A stretch of 64,000 nt of DNA from Rubrivivax sp. (GTDB taxonomy: Bacteria > Pseudomonadota > Gammaproteobacteria > Burkholderiales > Burkholderiaceae_C). The DNA lies in contig JADCGQ010000010.1 of the NCBI GenBank assembly GCA_020248945.1, positions 21,808-85,807 of the forward strand, read 5' to 3'. The notes beneath the pieces were generated by a model. That model did not search any database, was not told the origin of the DNA, and worked only from the letters and a program-made list of their open reading frames with translations. The translations under genes and the position numbers were made by a program. Numbering within the stretch: position 1 is the first letter of the stretch; the number at the start of each line of letters is the position of its first letter. Shown one piece after another: positions 28,808 through 38,415 of the stretch.

Positions 28808-30313
28808 GTGGTGACGCCGGCGCGTTCGCGACCCGCAGGCGGCTTGCTGTCAGGCACGGCCTGGAACCTGGTCGGGCAGGCGCTGCCTTTGCTGGCCGCC
28901 GTCGCTGCCATCCCCTTCCTCGTGCGCCTGCTGGGGTTGGAGCGTTTCGGCTTCCTGGCGCTGGCCTGGGTGCTCATCGGCTATGCCAGCCTGCTCGACC
29001 TGGGCCTTTCGCGGGCGCTGGTGCGCACGGTGGCCGAGCGCCTGGCCCTGGGCGACGAGGACGGCGCTGCGGCCCGCGGCCGCGTCGGCCTGAGCCTGCT
29101 GCTGCTGCTGGGCATCGCGGTGGGCGGCGCGCTGGCCGCGGCGGCTCCCGCGCTGGTGCAGCAGTTGCTGCGCGTGGCACCGGCGCTGCAGCAGGAAGCC
29201 CTGTGGGCGATGTACGCGCTGGCCTTGTCGCTGCCTTTCGTGATGCTCACGGCCGGCTACAGCGGCCTGCTGCAGGCCCGCCAGGCCTTCAAGGCCCTGA
29301 ACCTGGTGCGCCTGGTGTTCAGCCTGCTCAGCTATGCCGTGCCTCTGGCGCTGGCCTCCGCGGGGCAGGTGGCGCTGCCGGTGGTGGTGGGGGGCATCGT
29401 CGCGCTGCGCATGCTGTCCACGCTGGCCTTTGCCCGGGCCTGCCGGCGCGATCATGGCTTTCGGTGGTGGCCCTCGCGCCCGCCCCGCGAGCTGGTGCGC
29501 GAGCTGCTGGGCCTGGGGGGCTGGATCGGCGTGTCCAACCTGATCGGGCCACTGCTCACCTACCTCGACCGGCTGCTCATCGCCACCCTGGTGCCGCTGC
29601 GCGCCGTGGGCCTGTACGCGGCGCCGTACGACTTGGTGTCCCGTGCCATGGTCGTGCCGTACGCGGTGGCCAGCACCTTCTTCCCGAAGGTGGTGGGCCT
29701 GGCACCCGGCCAGGCGGCGGCCAGCCAGGCGCTGGCCGACAGCTGCCGCTGGCTCTACCTGACGATGTTCCCGCTGCTGCTGGCGATGATGGCGCTGGCC
29801 TACCCGGGCCTGCGCCTGTGGCTCGGCGAAGACGGCGGCGCCGAGGCGGCCGCCGTGTTGCAGTGGCTGGTGCTGGGGGTGTTCGCCAACACGCTGGCGC
29901 AAGGCCCGGCGCTGCTGGTGCAGGCGGCCGGCCGGCCGCGCGACATGGCGCTGCTGCACCTGGCCGAGTTGCTGCCCTTCCTGCTGCTGCTGGCCTGGCT
30001 GACCTCGCGCCATGGCATCGTGGGCGCCGCCATGGCCGCCACGCTGCGTTTCACGGTGGATGCGGTGGCCATGTTCGTGATCGCGCAGCGCAGCCTGAAG
30101 CTGGCGCCCTGGCCGTGGCGCCGGTTGTGGCTGCCTGGGCTGCTGACCCTGCTGCTGATGGCGCTGGCGGCGGCCTGCCGCTCGCTGGCGCAGGCGGCGG
30201 CCCTGTTGCTGCCCGGCCTGGCCGCCTGGACGTGGTGGGCCTGGCGCGTGCTGCTGCTGCCGCATGAACGCCAGCGGCCTCGGGCGCTGCGCTCTGCCGG
30301 CGCTGCGTCATGA
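28808..30313 (+). CDS. Wzx-type polysaccharide flippase
   Basis: About 501 residues and 12-14 helices of the MATE/MOP flippase group. It starts near GLLSGTAWNLVGQALPLLAAVAAIPFLVRLLGLERFG, the classic Wzx N-terminus, followed by LVRTVAERLALGD. It moves the lipid-linked repeat unit across the inner membrane. No ATG lies before the conserved part; GTG at 28808 (or 28811) with GGGG upstream is the most likely start. Its promoter must lie in the roughly 100 bases shared with the divergent lipoprotein gene. The methyltransferase follows 22 bases after its stop. Confidence 0.87.
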   Translation: MVTPARSRPAGGLLSGTAWNLVGQALPLLAAVAAIPFLVRLLGLERFGFLALAWVLIGYASLLDLGLSRALVRTVAERLALGDEDGAAARGRVGLSLLLLLGIAVGGALAAAAPALVQQLLRVAPALQQEALWAMYALALSLPFVMLTAGYSGLLQARQAFKALNLVRLVFSLLSYAVPLALASAGQVALPVVVGGIVALRMLSTLAFARACRRDHGFRWWPSRPPRELVRELLGLGGWIGVSNLIGPLLTYLDRLLIATLVPLRAVGLYAAPYDLVSRAMVVPYAVASTFFPKVVGLAPGQAAASQALADSCRWLYLTMFPLLLAMMALAYPGLRLWLGEDGGAEAAAVLQWLVLGVFANTLAQGPALLVQAAGRPRDMALLHLAELLPFLLLLAWLTSRHGIVGAAMAATLRFTVDAVAMFVIAQRSLKLAPWPWRRLWLPGLLTLLLMALAAACRSLAQAAALLLPGLAAWTWWAWRVLLLPHERQRPRALRSAGAAS

Positions 30314-30335
30314 TGTCGAGCCCGCACTGCCGACC

Positions 30336-30995
30336 ATGAGCGCCGACACCTACTTCGCCAACGAACGCCCCGAGGTGGCCGCGCTGCTGCCTGCGGGCGC
30401 CCGCCATGTGCTGGAGGTCGGCTGCGGCGAGGGCCGCTTCGCCGGCCATGTGCGAGGCCGCGCCAGCTACTGGGGTGTGGAGCCTTCGGCCGCGGCGGTG
30501 CAGGCCCGTGGGCGGATCGACACCGTGCTGCAGGGCACCTGGGACGAGGTCGAGGCGCAGATCCCGGCACGCCACTTCGACCTCGCCGTGTGCAACGACG
30601 TCATCGAGCACATGGCCGAGCCCGAGGCCTTCCTGGCTTCGCTGAAGACCAAGCTGGTGGCGGGCGCCATGGTGGTGGGCTCGGTACCCAACGTGCGCCA
30701 TCTGCCGCATCTGGCCGAGATGCTCTGGGAGCAGGACTGGCGTTACCGCGAAGCCGGCATCCTGGACCGCACGCACCTGCGTTTCTTCACCCGCCGCAGC
30801 GTGGCCCGGCTCGCCAGCGACCAGGGCTTCGTGGTGGACCAGTTGATCGGGCTCAACGACATCGTGTCGCTGTCGCCCTGGCCCGGCAAGGCGCGTTGGT
30901 GGCTGACCCAGCGGGCGCTCGAGGCGCTGACCTGGCGATCGCAGCAGGACGCGCGCCACCTGCAGATCGGCTTTCGGCTGCGGCTGCCGGCCTGA
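30336..30995 (+). CDS. SAM-dependent methyltransferase (class I)
   Basis: A 219-residue enzyme with the SAM motif [15 protein letters not shown] near residue 24. [31 protein letters not shown] (motif with DVIEH) and [13 protein letters not shown] follow. This resembles Methyltransf_11/23 enzymes common in polysaccharide loci, which methylate sugars or lipid-linked intermediates. ATG at 30336 was preferred to one 72 bases upstream, which would overlap the flippase. About 140 bases, which may hold a promoter, separate it from ugd. Confidence 0.82.
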   Translation: MSADTYFANERPEVAALLPAGARHVLEVGCGEGRFAGHVRGRASYWGVEPSAAAVQARGRIDTVLQGTWDEVEAQIPARHFDLAVCNDVIEHMAEPEAFLASLKTKLVAGAMVVGSVPNVRHLPHLAEMLWEQDWRYREAGILDRTHLRFFTRRSVARLASDQGFVVDQLIGLNDIVSLSPWPGKARWWLTQRALEALTWRSQQDARHLQIGFRLRLPA

Positions 30996-31137
30996 GCCGC
31001 CTGCACGCAGGCCCGGCGCGCATGCAGATTGCCGCGCGTGGGGCCCGGGGTTTGTGGCCTGGCGTCATGCGGGGCCCCGACAATCCGGGTTTGGCCTGAG
31101 AGGCCACTCCCCTCAGTCACAGCAAAGCGCACACAAC

Positions 31138-32472
31138 ATGAAGGTCACCGTCGTCGGCACGGGTTATGTCGGTCTCGTCACAGGCGCCTGCCTGTCGGAG
31201 ATGGGCAACCACGTCATGTGTCTCGATCTCGACGAGCGCAAGATCCGCATCCTCAACGAGGGCGGCATTCCGATCCACGAGCCGGGGCTCGATGTGATCG
31301 TGAAGCGCAACGTCGCTGCCGGCCGGCTGCAGTTCACCACCGACGTGGCCGCGGCCGTGGCGCACGGCACCATCCAGTTCATCGGCGTCGGCACGCCGCC
31401 CGATGAAGACGGCTCGGCCGACCTGCAGTACGTGCTGGCCGCCGCCACCAGCATCGGCCGCCTGATGACCGACTACAAGGTCATCGTCGACAAGAGCACG
31501 GTGCCCGTGGGCACGGCCGACAAGGTGCGTGCCGCGGTGAAGGCCGCGCTCGATGCCCGTGGCCTGGGCGACACCGGCTTTGCCGTGGTCTCGAACCCCG
31601 AGTTCCTGAAGGAAGGCGCGGCGGTGGAGGACTGCATGCGCCCCGACCGCATCGTCATCGGCGCCGACGACGAGCGCGCGGTGCTGCTGATGCGCTCGTT
31701 GTACACGCCCTTCATGCGCAACCACGACCGCATGCAGGTGATGGACCTGAAGAGCGCCGAGTTCACCAAGTACGCCGCCAACGCGATGCTGGCCACGCGC
31801 ATCAGCTTCATGAACGAGCTCGCGCTGCTGGCCGAGCGCGTGGGCGCCGACATCGAGTCCGTCCGCAAGGGCATCGGCACCGATCCGCGCATCGGCACGC
31901 ACTTCCTCTACCCCGGCACCGGTTACGGCGGCAGCTGCTTCCCGAAGGACGTGAAGGCGCTCATCCACACCGGCCGCGAGAACGGCATGGACCTCACCAT
32001 CCTGCAGGCCGTGGAAGACGTGAACGAGCGCCAGAAGCAGGTGCTGGTGAACAAGATCGTGGCCCGCTTCGGCGAGGACCTGTCGGGCCGCAGCTTCGCG
32101 ATGTGGGGCCTGGCCTTCAAGCCCAACACCGACGACATGCGCGAGGCCCCGAGCCGCGTCATCGCCGAGGCGCTCACGGCGCGCGGCGCCAGCATCCGCG
32201 CCTACGACCCGGTGGCCATGCCCGAGGCGGCGCGCGTGATGGAAGACCTGCCCCGTGTGAGCTTCGTGTCGAACCAGGCCGAGGCGCTGCCCGGCGCCGA
32301 TGCGCTGATCATCGTCACGGAGTGGAAAGAGTTCCGCAACCCGGACTTCGATGCCATCAAGGCGGCGCTGAAGCAGCCGCTCATCTTCGACGGCCGCAAC
32401 CTCTACGACCCAAAGTTGATGGCCATGCTCGGCATGGACTACCAGGCCATCGGCCGCGCCGCCAGCGCCTGA
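31138..32472 (+). CDS. ugd: UDP-glucose 6-dehydrogenase
   Basis: This 444-residue enzyme oxidises UDP-glucose to UDP-glucuronate with NAD. It starts [21 protein letters not shown] (Rossmann GxGxxG). The active-site Cys is in [16 protein letters not shown] (near residue 264), and the C-domain has [20 protein letters not shown]. Length is normal for the family. It supplies the acidic sugar donor of the polymer. A GACAAT hexamer about 60 bases upstream may be its -10. It ends where the forward and reverse blocks of the locus converge. Confidence 0.95.
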   Translation: MKVTVVGTGYVGLVTGACLSEMGNHVMCLDLDERKIRILNEGGIPIHEPGLDVIVKRNVAAGRLQFTTDVAAAVAHGTIQFIGVGTPPDEDGSADLQYVLAAATSIGRLMTDYKVIVDKSTVPVGTADKVRAAVKAALDARGLGDTGFAVVSNPEFLKEGAAVEDCMRPDRIVIGADDERAVLLMRSLYTPFMRNHDRMQVMDLKSAEFTKYAANAMLATRISFMNELALLAERVGADIESVRKGIGTDPRIGTHFLYPGTGYGGSCFPKDVKALIHTGRENGMDLTILQAVEDVNERQKQVLVNKIVARFGEDLSGRSFAMWGLAFKPNTDDMREAPSRVIAEALTARGASIRAYDPVAMPEAARVMEDLPRVSFVSNQAEALPGADALIIVTEWKEFRNPDFDAIKAALKQPLIFDGRNLYDPKLMAMLGMDYQAIGRAASA

Positions 32473-32482
32473 GGGCGCTGGC
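32461..32482. terminator. Convergent hairpin between ugd and the reverse eps block
   Basis: A perfect 9-bp stem, GCCAGCGCC / GGCGCTGGC, has the loop TGAG. The ugd stop codon (TGA) lies inside the loop. No T-run follows on either strand, so it could be a weak two-way terminator or an mRNA 3'-end protector. Confidence 0.5.
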
Positions 32483-32492
32483 GGCGCCGGGC

Positions 32493-33494
32493 TCACAGCA
32501 CGATGATGTCGACCTCGTGCTGCATCTTCATCGGCATGCGGAAGATCTCGCGCAGCAGCCGGCTCGGCGGCAGGTCGAGGTTCACGTCGCGGGGCGGGAT
32601 GGGCTGCTGGAACCAGCGCTGGTACAGCTGCTCGACCTGGCCGGCGCGGAACAGTGCCGCCACCTCGGCGTCGACCGCACGCTCGAACACCGGGTCGTTC
32701 TTGCGGTGCATCAGCGCCAGCGGCTCGATCGTGTGGCGCTTGTCGAGCAGCAGGTAGCGTGAAGGGTCCTTGGCTTGCGCGCGGTAGGCCGCGAGCAGCA
32801 CGTCGTCGGTGATCCAGGCGTCGGCCCGGTTCGACTCCAGCGCGGCAAAGGCCTCGGCGTTGTCTTTCACGATCAAGGGCTCCAGGCCATACAGGGCCTC
32901 GTTGGCACGGCGCAGGATCTTCTCGCCCGTGGTGCCGCTGGCGACGACGATGCGGCGGCCCCGCAGCTCGCGCAGCAACGCGCCCGTGCGCTTGGCGCCG
33001 GCAACGTCGGCCCGCACCAGCACGCCGGCGCCGGCGATGAACGTGGGCGTCGTGAAGCTCACGCTCTTGCGGCGTTCGGCGTTGGCGGTGGTGTTGCCGC
33101 ACTCCAGGTCGACACGCCCGCTGATCACGGCCGGCAGCCGCTCGGCCGTCTGCAATTGCACGAACCGCACCTGCAGGGTGGGCAGATCGAGCCGTCTGCG
33201 CAGGCCCTCCACCAGGCGCAGGCAGAGGTCGATCGCGTAACCGTGCGGGCGGCCGTCGACGACGAAGGAAAACGGCAGCGCCGCTTCGCGGTGGCCGATC
33301 AGGATGGTGCCGCGGCGCTTGAGCGTGTTGACCGTGGGCTCCGTCGCCACGGCCGGTGCCGACGCTGCGGCCGCCACCGCGTCGGGCGCCGGGTTCTGCG
33401 CCTGTGCCTGTGTCGTGTGCAGCAGAGCCACCATGGTGCCCAGGGCAAAGGCCAGCCAGCGCAGGCCTGGCGCGCCGCGCATTGGGCCGTTCAC
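32493..33494 (-). CDS. Orphan periplasmic amino-acid-type binding protein (GltI-like, SBP family 3)
   Basis: A 333-residue exported protein with signal peptide (LAFALGTMVALLHTTQAQAQ). TLKRRGTILIGHREAALPFSF, GYAIDLCLRLVEGL and the ligand-pocket segment AVISGRVDLECGNTTANAERRKSVSFT match the GltI/glutamate-aspartate binding group. No permease or ATPase gene is near, so it may sense or bind a ligand rather than feed a transporter. The GTG at 33494 overlaps the rmlC stop and has GAGGG upstream; an ATG four codons later is an alternative. It is the last gene of the reverse eps block, an unusual place for such a protein. Confidence 0.82.
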   Translation of the reverse strand: MNGPMRGAPGLRWLAFALGTMVALLHTTQAQAQNPAPDAVAAAASAPAVATEPTVNTLKRRGTILIGHREAALPFSFVVDGRPHGYAIDLCLRLVEGLRRRLDLPTLQVRFVQLQTAERLPAVISGRVDLECGNTTANAERRKSVSFTTPTFIAGAGVLVRADVAGAKRTGALLRELRGRRIVVASGTTGEKILRRANEALYGLEPLIVKDNAEAFAALESNRADAWITDDVLLAAYRAQAKDPSRYLLLDKRHTIEPLALMHRKNDPVFERAVDAEVAALFRAGQVEQLYQRWFQQPIPPRDVNLDLPPSRLLREIFRMPMKMQHEVDIIVL

Positions 33495-34057
33495 TGGAAG
33501 ACCCTCGCGTGGGCCAGGAGCGGCGCCGCGGCATCCTTCGGCGCCAGCCGAGGCGCCACGCCGGTGTCGGGCCAGGCGATGGCGAGCTGCGGGTCGTCCC
33601 AGCGGATGGCGCCCTCGCAGTCCTTGGCGTAGGTGTCGGTGGTCTTGTAGAGGAAGTGCGTGTCGTCCTCCAGCGCCACGAAGCCGTGCGCGAAGCCTTC
33701 CGGAATCCACAGCTGGCGCCGGTTCTCGGTGTTCAGCTCCAGGCCCAACCACTGGCCGAAGTGCGGCGAGCCCTCGCGGATGTCGACGGCCACGTCCCAG
33801 GCCCGGCCCTTGACCACGCGCACCAGCTTGCCCTGCGCGTGTGGCGGCAGCTGGTAGTGCAGGCCGCGCAGCACGCCGCGCTGGCTGCATGAATGGTTGT
33901 CCTGCACGAAGCGGCGCGGCAGCGGCTCGCCTGCGGCCTCGAGGGCGGCCAGCCACTTGGGCTCGGTGAAGCTCTCCATGAACCAGCCGCGGTCGTCGCC
34001 GAAGGCGGTGGGCTCGACGATCAGCACGCCGGGCAGCGGCGTCTTGCTCAGCTTCAT
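33491..34057 (-). CDS. rmlC: dTDP-4-dehydrorhamnose 3,5-epimerase
   Basis: The 188-residue cupin enzyme makes dTDP-4-keto-L-rhamnose. Family motifs are VLIVEPTAFGDDRGWFMESF, FVQDNHSCSQRGVLRGLHYQ (the catalytic His) and VVKGRAWDVAVDIREGSPHFGQWLGLEL, then IPEGFAHGFVAL. Length is standard. It starts 3 bases after the rmlA stop. The extension of its open frame upstream overlaps rmlA and is not used. Also called rfbC. Confidence 0.95.
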   Translation of the reverse strand: MKLSKTPLPGVLIVEPTAFGDDRGWFMESFTEPKWLAALEAAGEPLPRRFVQDNHSCSQRGVLRGLHYQLPPHAQGKLVRVVKGRAWDVAVDIREGSPHFGQWLGLELNTENRRQLWIPEGFAHGFVALEDDTHFLYKTTDTYAKDCEGAIRWDDPQLAIAWPDTGVAPRLAPKDAAAPLLAHARVFQ

Positions 34058-34059
34058 GG

Positions 34060-34953
34060 TCAGAACACCTTCTCGTTCAGGATCTGCATCAGGTACTGCC
34101 CGTAGCCGTTCTTGCGCAGCGGCTGTGCCAGTGCTTCCAACTGCGCGGCCGTGATCCAGCCGCTGCGGAAGGCGATCTCCTCCGGGCACGCCACCTTCAG
34201 GCCCTGGCGCTTTTCGAGCGTGGCGATGAACTGTCCGGCCTCGAGCAGGCTGTCGTGCGTGCCGGTGTCGAGCCAGGCGTAGCCGCGGCCCATGATCTCG
34301 ACCTCGAGCTGTGCCTGCCGCAGGTATTGAGCGTTCACCTCGGTGATCTCGAGCTCGCCTCGCGCGCTGGGCTTGATCGACGCGGCGATGTCGCACACCT
34401 GCTCGTCGTAGAAGTACAGGCCCGTGACGGCGTAGTTGCTCTTGGGTTGGGTCGGCTTTTCTTCGATGCTGAGGGCGCGGCGCTGGGCGTCGAACTCGAC
34501 GACGCCGTAGCGCTCGGGGTCGTGCACGTGGTACGCGAACACGGTGGCGCCGGTGTCGCGGCCGTCGGCGCGCGCCAGCTGCGCCGCGAGGTCGTGGCCG
34601 TAGAAGATGTTGTCGCCCAGCACCAGCGCGCTCGGCGCGCCACCGACGAAGTCACGCCCCAGGGTGAAGGCCTGTGCCAGGCCGTCGGGGCTGGGCTGCA
34701 CGCAGTACTGCAGGTTCATGCCCCACTGGCTGCCGTTGCCGAGCAGCGACTGGAAGCGCGGCGTGTCTTGCGGGGTGCTGATGATCAGCACCTCGCGCAT
34801 GCCGGACAGCATGAGCGTGCTCAGCGGGTAATAGACCATCGGCTTATCGTACACCGGCAGCAGTTGCTTGCTCACCGCCAGCGTGGCCGGGTGCAGCCGG
34901 GTGCCGGAGCCGCCCGCGAGGATGATGCCCTTGCGGGTTCTTGCTTGTGTCAT
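34060..34953 (-). CDS. rmlA: Glucose-1-phosphate thymidylyltransferase
   Basis: This 297-residue enzyme makes dTDP-glucose from dTTP and glucose-1-phosphate. The nucleotidyltransferase signature [32 protein letters not shown] lies at the N-terminus, followed by [15 protein letters not shown] and [20 protein letters not shown] segments. A Mg-binding Asp is in LGDNIFYG. It is the first committed step of dTDP-L-rhamnose synthesis, here in the order B-D-A-C along transcription. Also called rfbA. Confidence 0.95.
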   Translation of the reverse strand: MTQARTRKGIILAGGSGTRLHPATLAVSKQLLPVYDKPMVYYPLSTLMLSGMREVLIISTPQDTPRFQSLLGNGSQWGMNLQYCVQPSPDGLAQAFTLGRDFVGGAPSALVLGDNIFYGHDLAAQLARADGRDTGATVFAYHVHDPERYGVVEFDAQRRALSIEEKPTQPKSNYAVTGLYFYDEQVCDIAASIKPSARGELEITEVNAQYLRQAQLEVEIMGRGYAWLDTGTHDSLLEAGQFIATLEKRQGLKVACPEEIAFRSGWITAAQLEALAQPLRKNGYGQYLMQILNEKVF

Positions 34954-34974
34954 GGTGTCCTCCTGGAGGCCGGG

Positions 34975-35871
34975 TCAGCCCAGCACTTCGCTCAGCATGC
35001 GCTCAACGCCGCGTTGCCAAGGAGGCATCACGAGCCCGAAGGTGCGCTGCAGTTTGGTCGTGGCCAGGCGCGAATTCAGCGGCCGCGTGGCCGGCGTCGG
35101 GTAGGCGCTGGTGGGGATGGCATGGATGCGGTCGGCCGCCACCTTGACGGCATGGCCGCGCGCGCGGGCCCGTTCGATGACGTGCGTGGCGTAGCCGTGC
35201 CAGTTGGTTTCGCCACCGGCCACGCAGTGGTAGGTGCCCGACAGCGCCACGTGGTCGAAGAGGCGCGGCAGCAGCTGCGCCGTCACGTCGGCCAGCAGGT
35301 CGGCGCCGGTGGGCGCGCCCACCTGGTCGGCGATGACCTTGAGCTCCTCGCGCTCGGCCGCCAGCTTCAGCATCGTGCGCGCGAAGTTGCCGCCGCGCGC
35401 GGCATAGACCCAGCTGGTGCGCAGGATGGCGTGGTGGCAGCCGCTGGCGCGGATCAGTTCCTCGCCCTCGAGCTTGGTGCGGCCGTACACGCTGAGCGGG
35501 CCGGTGGCAGCGTCTTCGTCGCGGGCGTGCGAGCCGCTGCCGTCGAACACGTAGTCGGTGCTGTAGTGCACGAGGCAGATGCCGTGCCGCTTGGCCTCGC
35601 GGGCCAGCACGCCGGGCGCGGTGGCGTTGAGCGCGCGCGCCAGATCGGGCTCGGACTCGGCCTTGTCGACCGCCGTGTGTGCGGCCGCATTGACGATGAC
35701 CTCGGGCGCCACGCGCGCCACCAGCGCCGCCAGCGACTCGGGCTGGCTGAAGTCGGCCTTCAGCTCGCCGGCGCTGTCGAAGTCGCAGGCCACCAACTCG
35801 CCCAGCAGCGATAGCGAGCGCTGCAGCTCCCAACCCACTTGTCCGTTCTTGCCCAGCAGAAGGATCTTCAT
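34975..35871 (-). CDS. rmlD: dTDP-4-dehydrorhamnose reductase
   Basis: The 298-residue SDR enzyme performs the final NADPH reduction to dTDP-L-rhamnose. It starts MKILLLGKNGQVGWELQRSL (GxxGxxG), then NAAAHTAVDKAE and VHYSTDYVFDG with SVYGRTKLEGE (the YxxxK pair). ATG at 35871 follows rmlB by 17 bases. The open frame extends upstream into rmlB, which is not used. Also called rfbD. Confidence 0.95.
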   Translation of the reverse strand: MKILLLGKNGQVGWELQRSLSLLGELVACDFDSAGELKADFSQPESLAALVARVAPEVIVNAAAHTAVDKAESEPDLARALNATAPGVLAREAKRHGICLVHYSTDYVFDGSGSHARDEDAATGPLSVYGRTKLEGEELIRASGCHHAILRTSWVYAARGGNFARTMLKLAAEREELKVIADQVGAPTGADLLADVTAQLLPRLFDHVALSGTYHCVAGGETNWHGYATHVIERARARGHAVKVAADRIHAIPTSAYPTPATRPLNSRLATTKLQRTFGLVMPPWQRGVERMLSEVLG

Positions 35872-35888
35872 GGCCAGGTCCTTTCGGT

Positions 35889-36962
35889 TCAACGGGTCGC
35901 GTCGTTCTTGCCGTACTGGGCCGCCACCCAGTCGCGGTAGCTCCCACTCTGCACGTGGGCCACCCAGTCGGTGTGGTCGAGGTACCACTGCACCGTCTTG
36001 CGGATGCCGGTCTCGAAGGTCTCGGCCGGGCGCCAGCCGAGTTCGCGCTCGATCTTGCGTGCGTCAATGGCGTAGCGGCGGTCGTGGCCAGGGCGGTCCT
36101 TCACGTAGGTGACCAGGCGCTCATAAGGCCCTTCGGCCGAAGGCCGCAGTTCGTCGAGCAGCGCGCACACGGTCTTCACGATCTCGATGTTGGGCTTTTC
36201 GTTCCAGCCGCCGACGTTGTACGTCTCGCCCAGCCGGCCGCCGGCCAGCACCGCGCGGATGGCGCTGCAGTGGTCCTTCACATAGAGCCAGTCGCGGATC
36301 TGCATGCCGTCGCCGTACACCGGCAGCGGCTTGGCCGCCAACGCGTTGACGATCATCAGCGGGATCAGCTTCTCCGGGAAGTGATAGGGCCCGTAGTTGT
36401 TGCTGCAGTTGGTGGTGAGCACCGGCAGCCCGTAGGTGTGGTGCCAGGCGCGCACCAGGTGGTCGCTGGCGGCCTTGCTGGCGCTGTAGGGGCTGTTGGG
36501 CTCGAAGGGGTGGGTCTCGGTGAAGGCGGCGTCGCCCGGGCCCAGGCTGCCGTAGACCTCGTCGGTGCTGACGTGCAGGAAGCGGAACGCCACCTTCTCA
36601 TCGGCAGGCAAGGCCCCCCAGTGGGCACGCGTGGCCTCCAGCAGCGTGAACGTGCCCTCGACGTTGGTCTTGATGAAGGCGCCCGGGCCGTGGATGCTGC
36701 GGTCGACGTGGCTTTCCGCCGCGAAATGAACCAGCGCGCGCGGGCGGTGCTCGGCCAGCAGGCGGTCGAGCAGCGTGCGATCGCCGATGTCGCCACGCAC
36801 GAACAGGTGCCGCGCATCGCCGTCGAGCGAGGCCAGGTTCTCGCGGTTGCCGGCGTAGGTGAGGGCGTCGAGGTTGATCACCGGCTCGTCGCATTGCGCG
36901 AGCCAGTCGAGCACGAAGTTGCTGCCGATGAAGCCGGCGCCTCCAGTGACGAGCACGGTCAT
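35889..36962 (-). CDS. rmlB: dTDP-glucose 4,6-dehydratase
   Basis: A 357-residue extended SDR enzyme: [49 protein letters not shown] and [16 protein letters not shown] (YxxxK). It converts dTDP-glucose to the 4-keto-6-deoxy sugar. It directly follows manC (one-base gap) and precedes rmlD, so all sugar-nucleotide genes here form one reverse transcription unit. Also called rfbB. Confidence 0.95.
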   Translation of the reverse strand: MTVLVTGGAGFIGSNFVLDWLAQCDEPVINLDALTYAGNRENLASLDGDARHLFVRGDIGDRTLLDRLLAEHRPRALVHFAAESHVDRSIHGPGAFIKTNVEGTFTLLEATRAHWGALPADEKVAFRFLHVSTDEVYGSLGPGDAAFTETHPFEPNSPYSASKAASDHLVRAWHHTYGLPVLTTNCSNNYGPYHFPEKLIPLMIVNALAAKPLPVYGDGMQIRDWLYVKDHCSAIRAVLAGGRLGETYNVGGWNEKPNIEIVKTVCALLDELRPSAEGPYERLVTYVKDRPGHDRRYAIDARKIERELGWRPAETFETGIRKTVQWYLDHTDWVAHVQSGSYRDWVAAQYGKNDATR

Positions 36963-36963
36963 G

Positions 36964-38415
36964 TCAGGATCTCCCGTAGGTGTCTTCGAAGCGCACGATG
37001 TCGTCTTCGCCCAGGTAGCTGCCGGACTGCACCTCGATCAGCTCCAGCGGCACCTTGCCCGGGTTGCGCAGGCGGTGCTTCTCGCCGAGCGGGATGTAGG
37101 TGCTCTGGTTCTCGGCCAGCAGGATGACCTTTTCGCCCACCGTCACCTCGGCGGTGCCGGTGACGACGATCCAGTGCTCGGCGCGGTGGTGGTGCATCTG
37201 CAGGCTCAAGCTGGCGCCCGGCTTGACCATGATGCGCTTGACCTGGTCGCGCGGGCCCTGGTCGATGCTGTCGTACCAGCCCCAGGGCCGGTGCACCTTG
37301 CGGTGCAGCGCCTGCTCGCCGCGCTGCTCTTTCCCGAGGTGGTTGACGATGGCCTTGACGTCCTGGCTGCGATCGCGCCGCGTCACCAGTACCGCATCGG
37401 GCGTTTCCACCACGATGACGTCGTCCAGGCCGATCAGGCTGACCAGCCGGCTCGTGGCCTGCACCAGCGTGTTGCGGCAGTCGTGCACGATGGCGTCGCC
37501 CACCTGCGCGTTGCCGGCAGCGTCCTTCGGAGCCACCTGCCACACGGCCTCCCAGGCGCCGAGGTCGTTCCAGCCGGCGGCCAGCGGCTCCATGCGGATG
37601 TCGAGCACGCCGGGGCACTTCTCCATCACCGCGTAGTCGACTGATTCCGACGGCACGGCCGCGAAGGCCGTCTTGTCGGGCCGCACGAAGACGCCGTCGT
37701 TGCGGCGCGGCGCGAAGGCGGCGCGGCAGGCGCCCGCGATGTCGGGCCGGAAGCGCTCCAGCGCCGCCATCCACACCGAGGCCTTGAGCACGAACATGCC
37801 GGCGTTCCAGAAGTAGCCGCCCTGGGCGAGGTACTTCTGTGCCGTGGCCAGATCGGGCTTCTCGACGAACTGGGCCACCTTGGGGCCGTCGGCGCGGATG
37901 TAGCCGTAGCCGGTTTCGGGGCGGTCGGGGCTGATGCCCAGGATGACGATGGCGCCTTCGGCTGCCGCCTCCACCGCGCGCCGCAGCGAGGCCGTGAACG
38001 CGGCCTCGTCGGTGACGGTCTGGTCGGCCGGGGTCACCACCAGCACGGGGTCGACACCGGACTCCAGCGCCTGCAGTGCCGCCAGCGTGAGGGCCGGCGC
38101 GGTGTTGCGGCCCACGGGCTCCAGCAGCACGGCGCCGGGCTCGACCTGCATGTCGCGCAACTGGTCGAGCACCATGAAGCGGTGCTCTTCATTGCCGACG
38201 ATGGCCGGCTGCGCCACGGCGATGGCCTTGCCGCCGCCGTCCCGCCCCAGCCCCATCAGCCGCCCTACGGCCTGCTGGAACGGGCTCTGCGTGCCACCGC
38301 CCAGCACCAGGAACTGCTTCGGGAAGCCGCTGCGCGACAGCGGCCACAGGCGCGTGCCCGAGCCGCCGGCCATCACCACCGGCCACACCGTTGTTGTCGT
38401 CTCGCTCTTGCTCAT
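36964..38415 (-). CDS. manC: Mannose-1-phosphate guanylyltransferase / mannose-6-phosphate isomerase
   Basis: The 483-residue bifunctional enzyme makes GDP-mannose. The N-terminal pyrophosphorylase signature [23 protein letters not shown] lies near residue 14, and FVEKP with [10 protein letters not shown] comes in the middle. The C-terminal cupin isomerase domain reads [12 protein letters not shown] and [21 protein letters not shown] at 38415 overlaps the galE stop (ATGA). No phosphomannomutase gene is in the window, so that step is encoded elsewhere. The product could feed mannose or a derived sugar into the polymer. Confidence 0.94.
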   Translation of the reverse strand: MSKSETTTTVWPVVMAGGSGTRLWPLSRSGFPKQFLVLGGGTQSPFQQAVGRLMGLGRDGGGKAIAVAQPAIVGNEEHRFMVLDQLRDMQVEPGAVLLEPVGRNTAPALTLAALQALESGVDPVLVVTPADQTVTDEAAFTASLRRAVEAAAEGAIVILGISPDRPETGYGYIRADGPKVAQFVEKPDLATAQKYLAQGGYFWNAGMFVLKASVWMAALERFRPDIAGACRAAFAPRRNDGVFVRPDKTAFAAVPSESVDYAVMEKCPGVLDIRMEPLAAGWNDLGAWEAVWQVAPKDAAGNAQVGDAIVHDCRNTLVQATSRLVSLIGLDDVIVVETPDAVLVTRRDRSQDVKAIVNHLGKEQRGEQALHRKVHRPWGWYDSIDQGPRDQVKRIMVKPGASLSLQMHHHRAEHWIVVTGTAEVTVGEKVILLAENQSTYIPLGEKHRLRNPGKVPLELIEVQSGSYLGEDDIVRFEDTYGRS

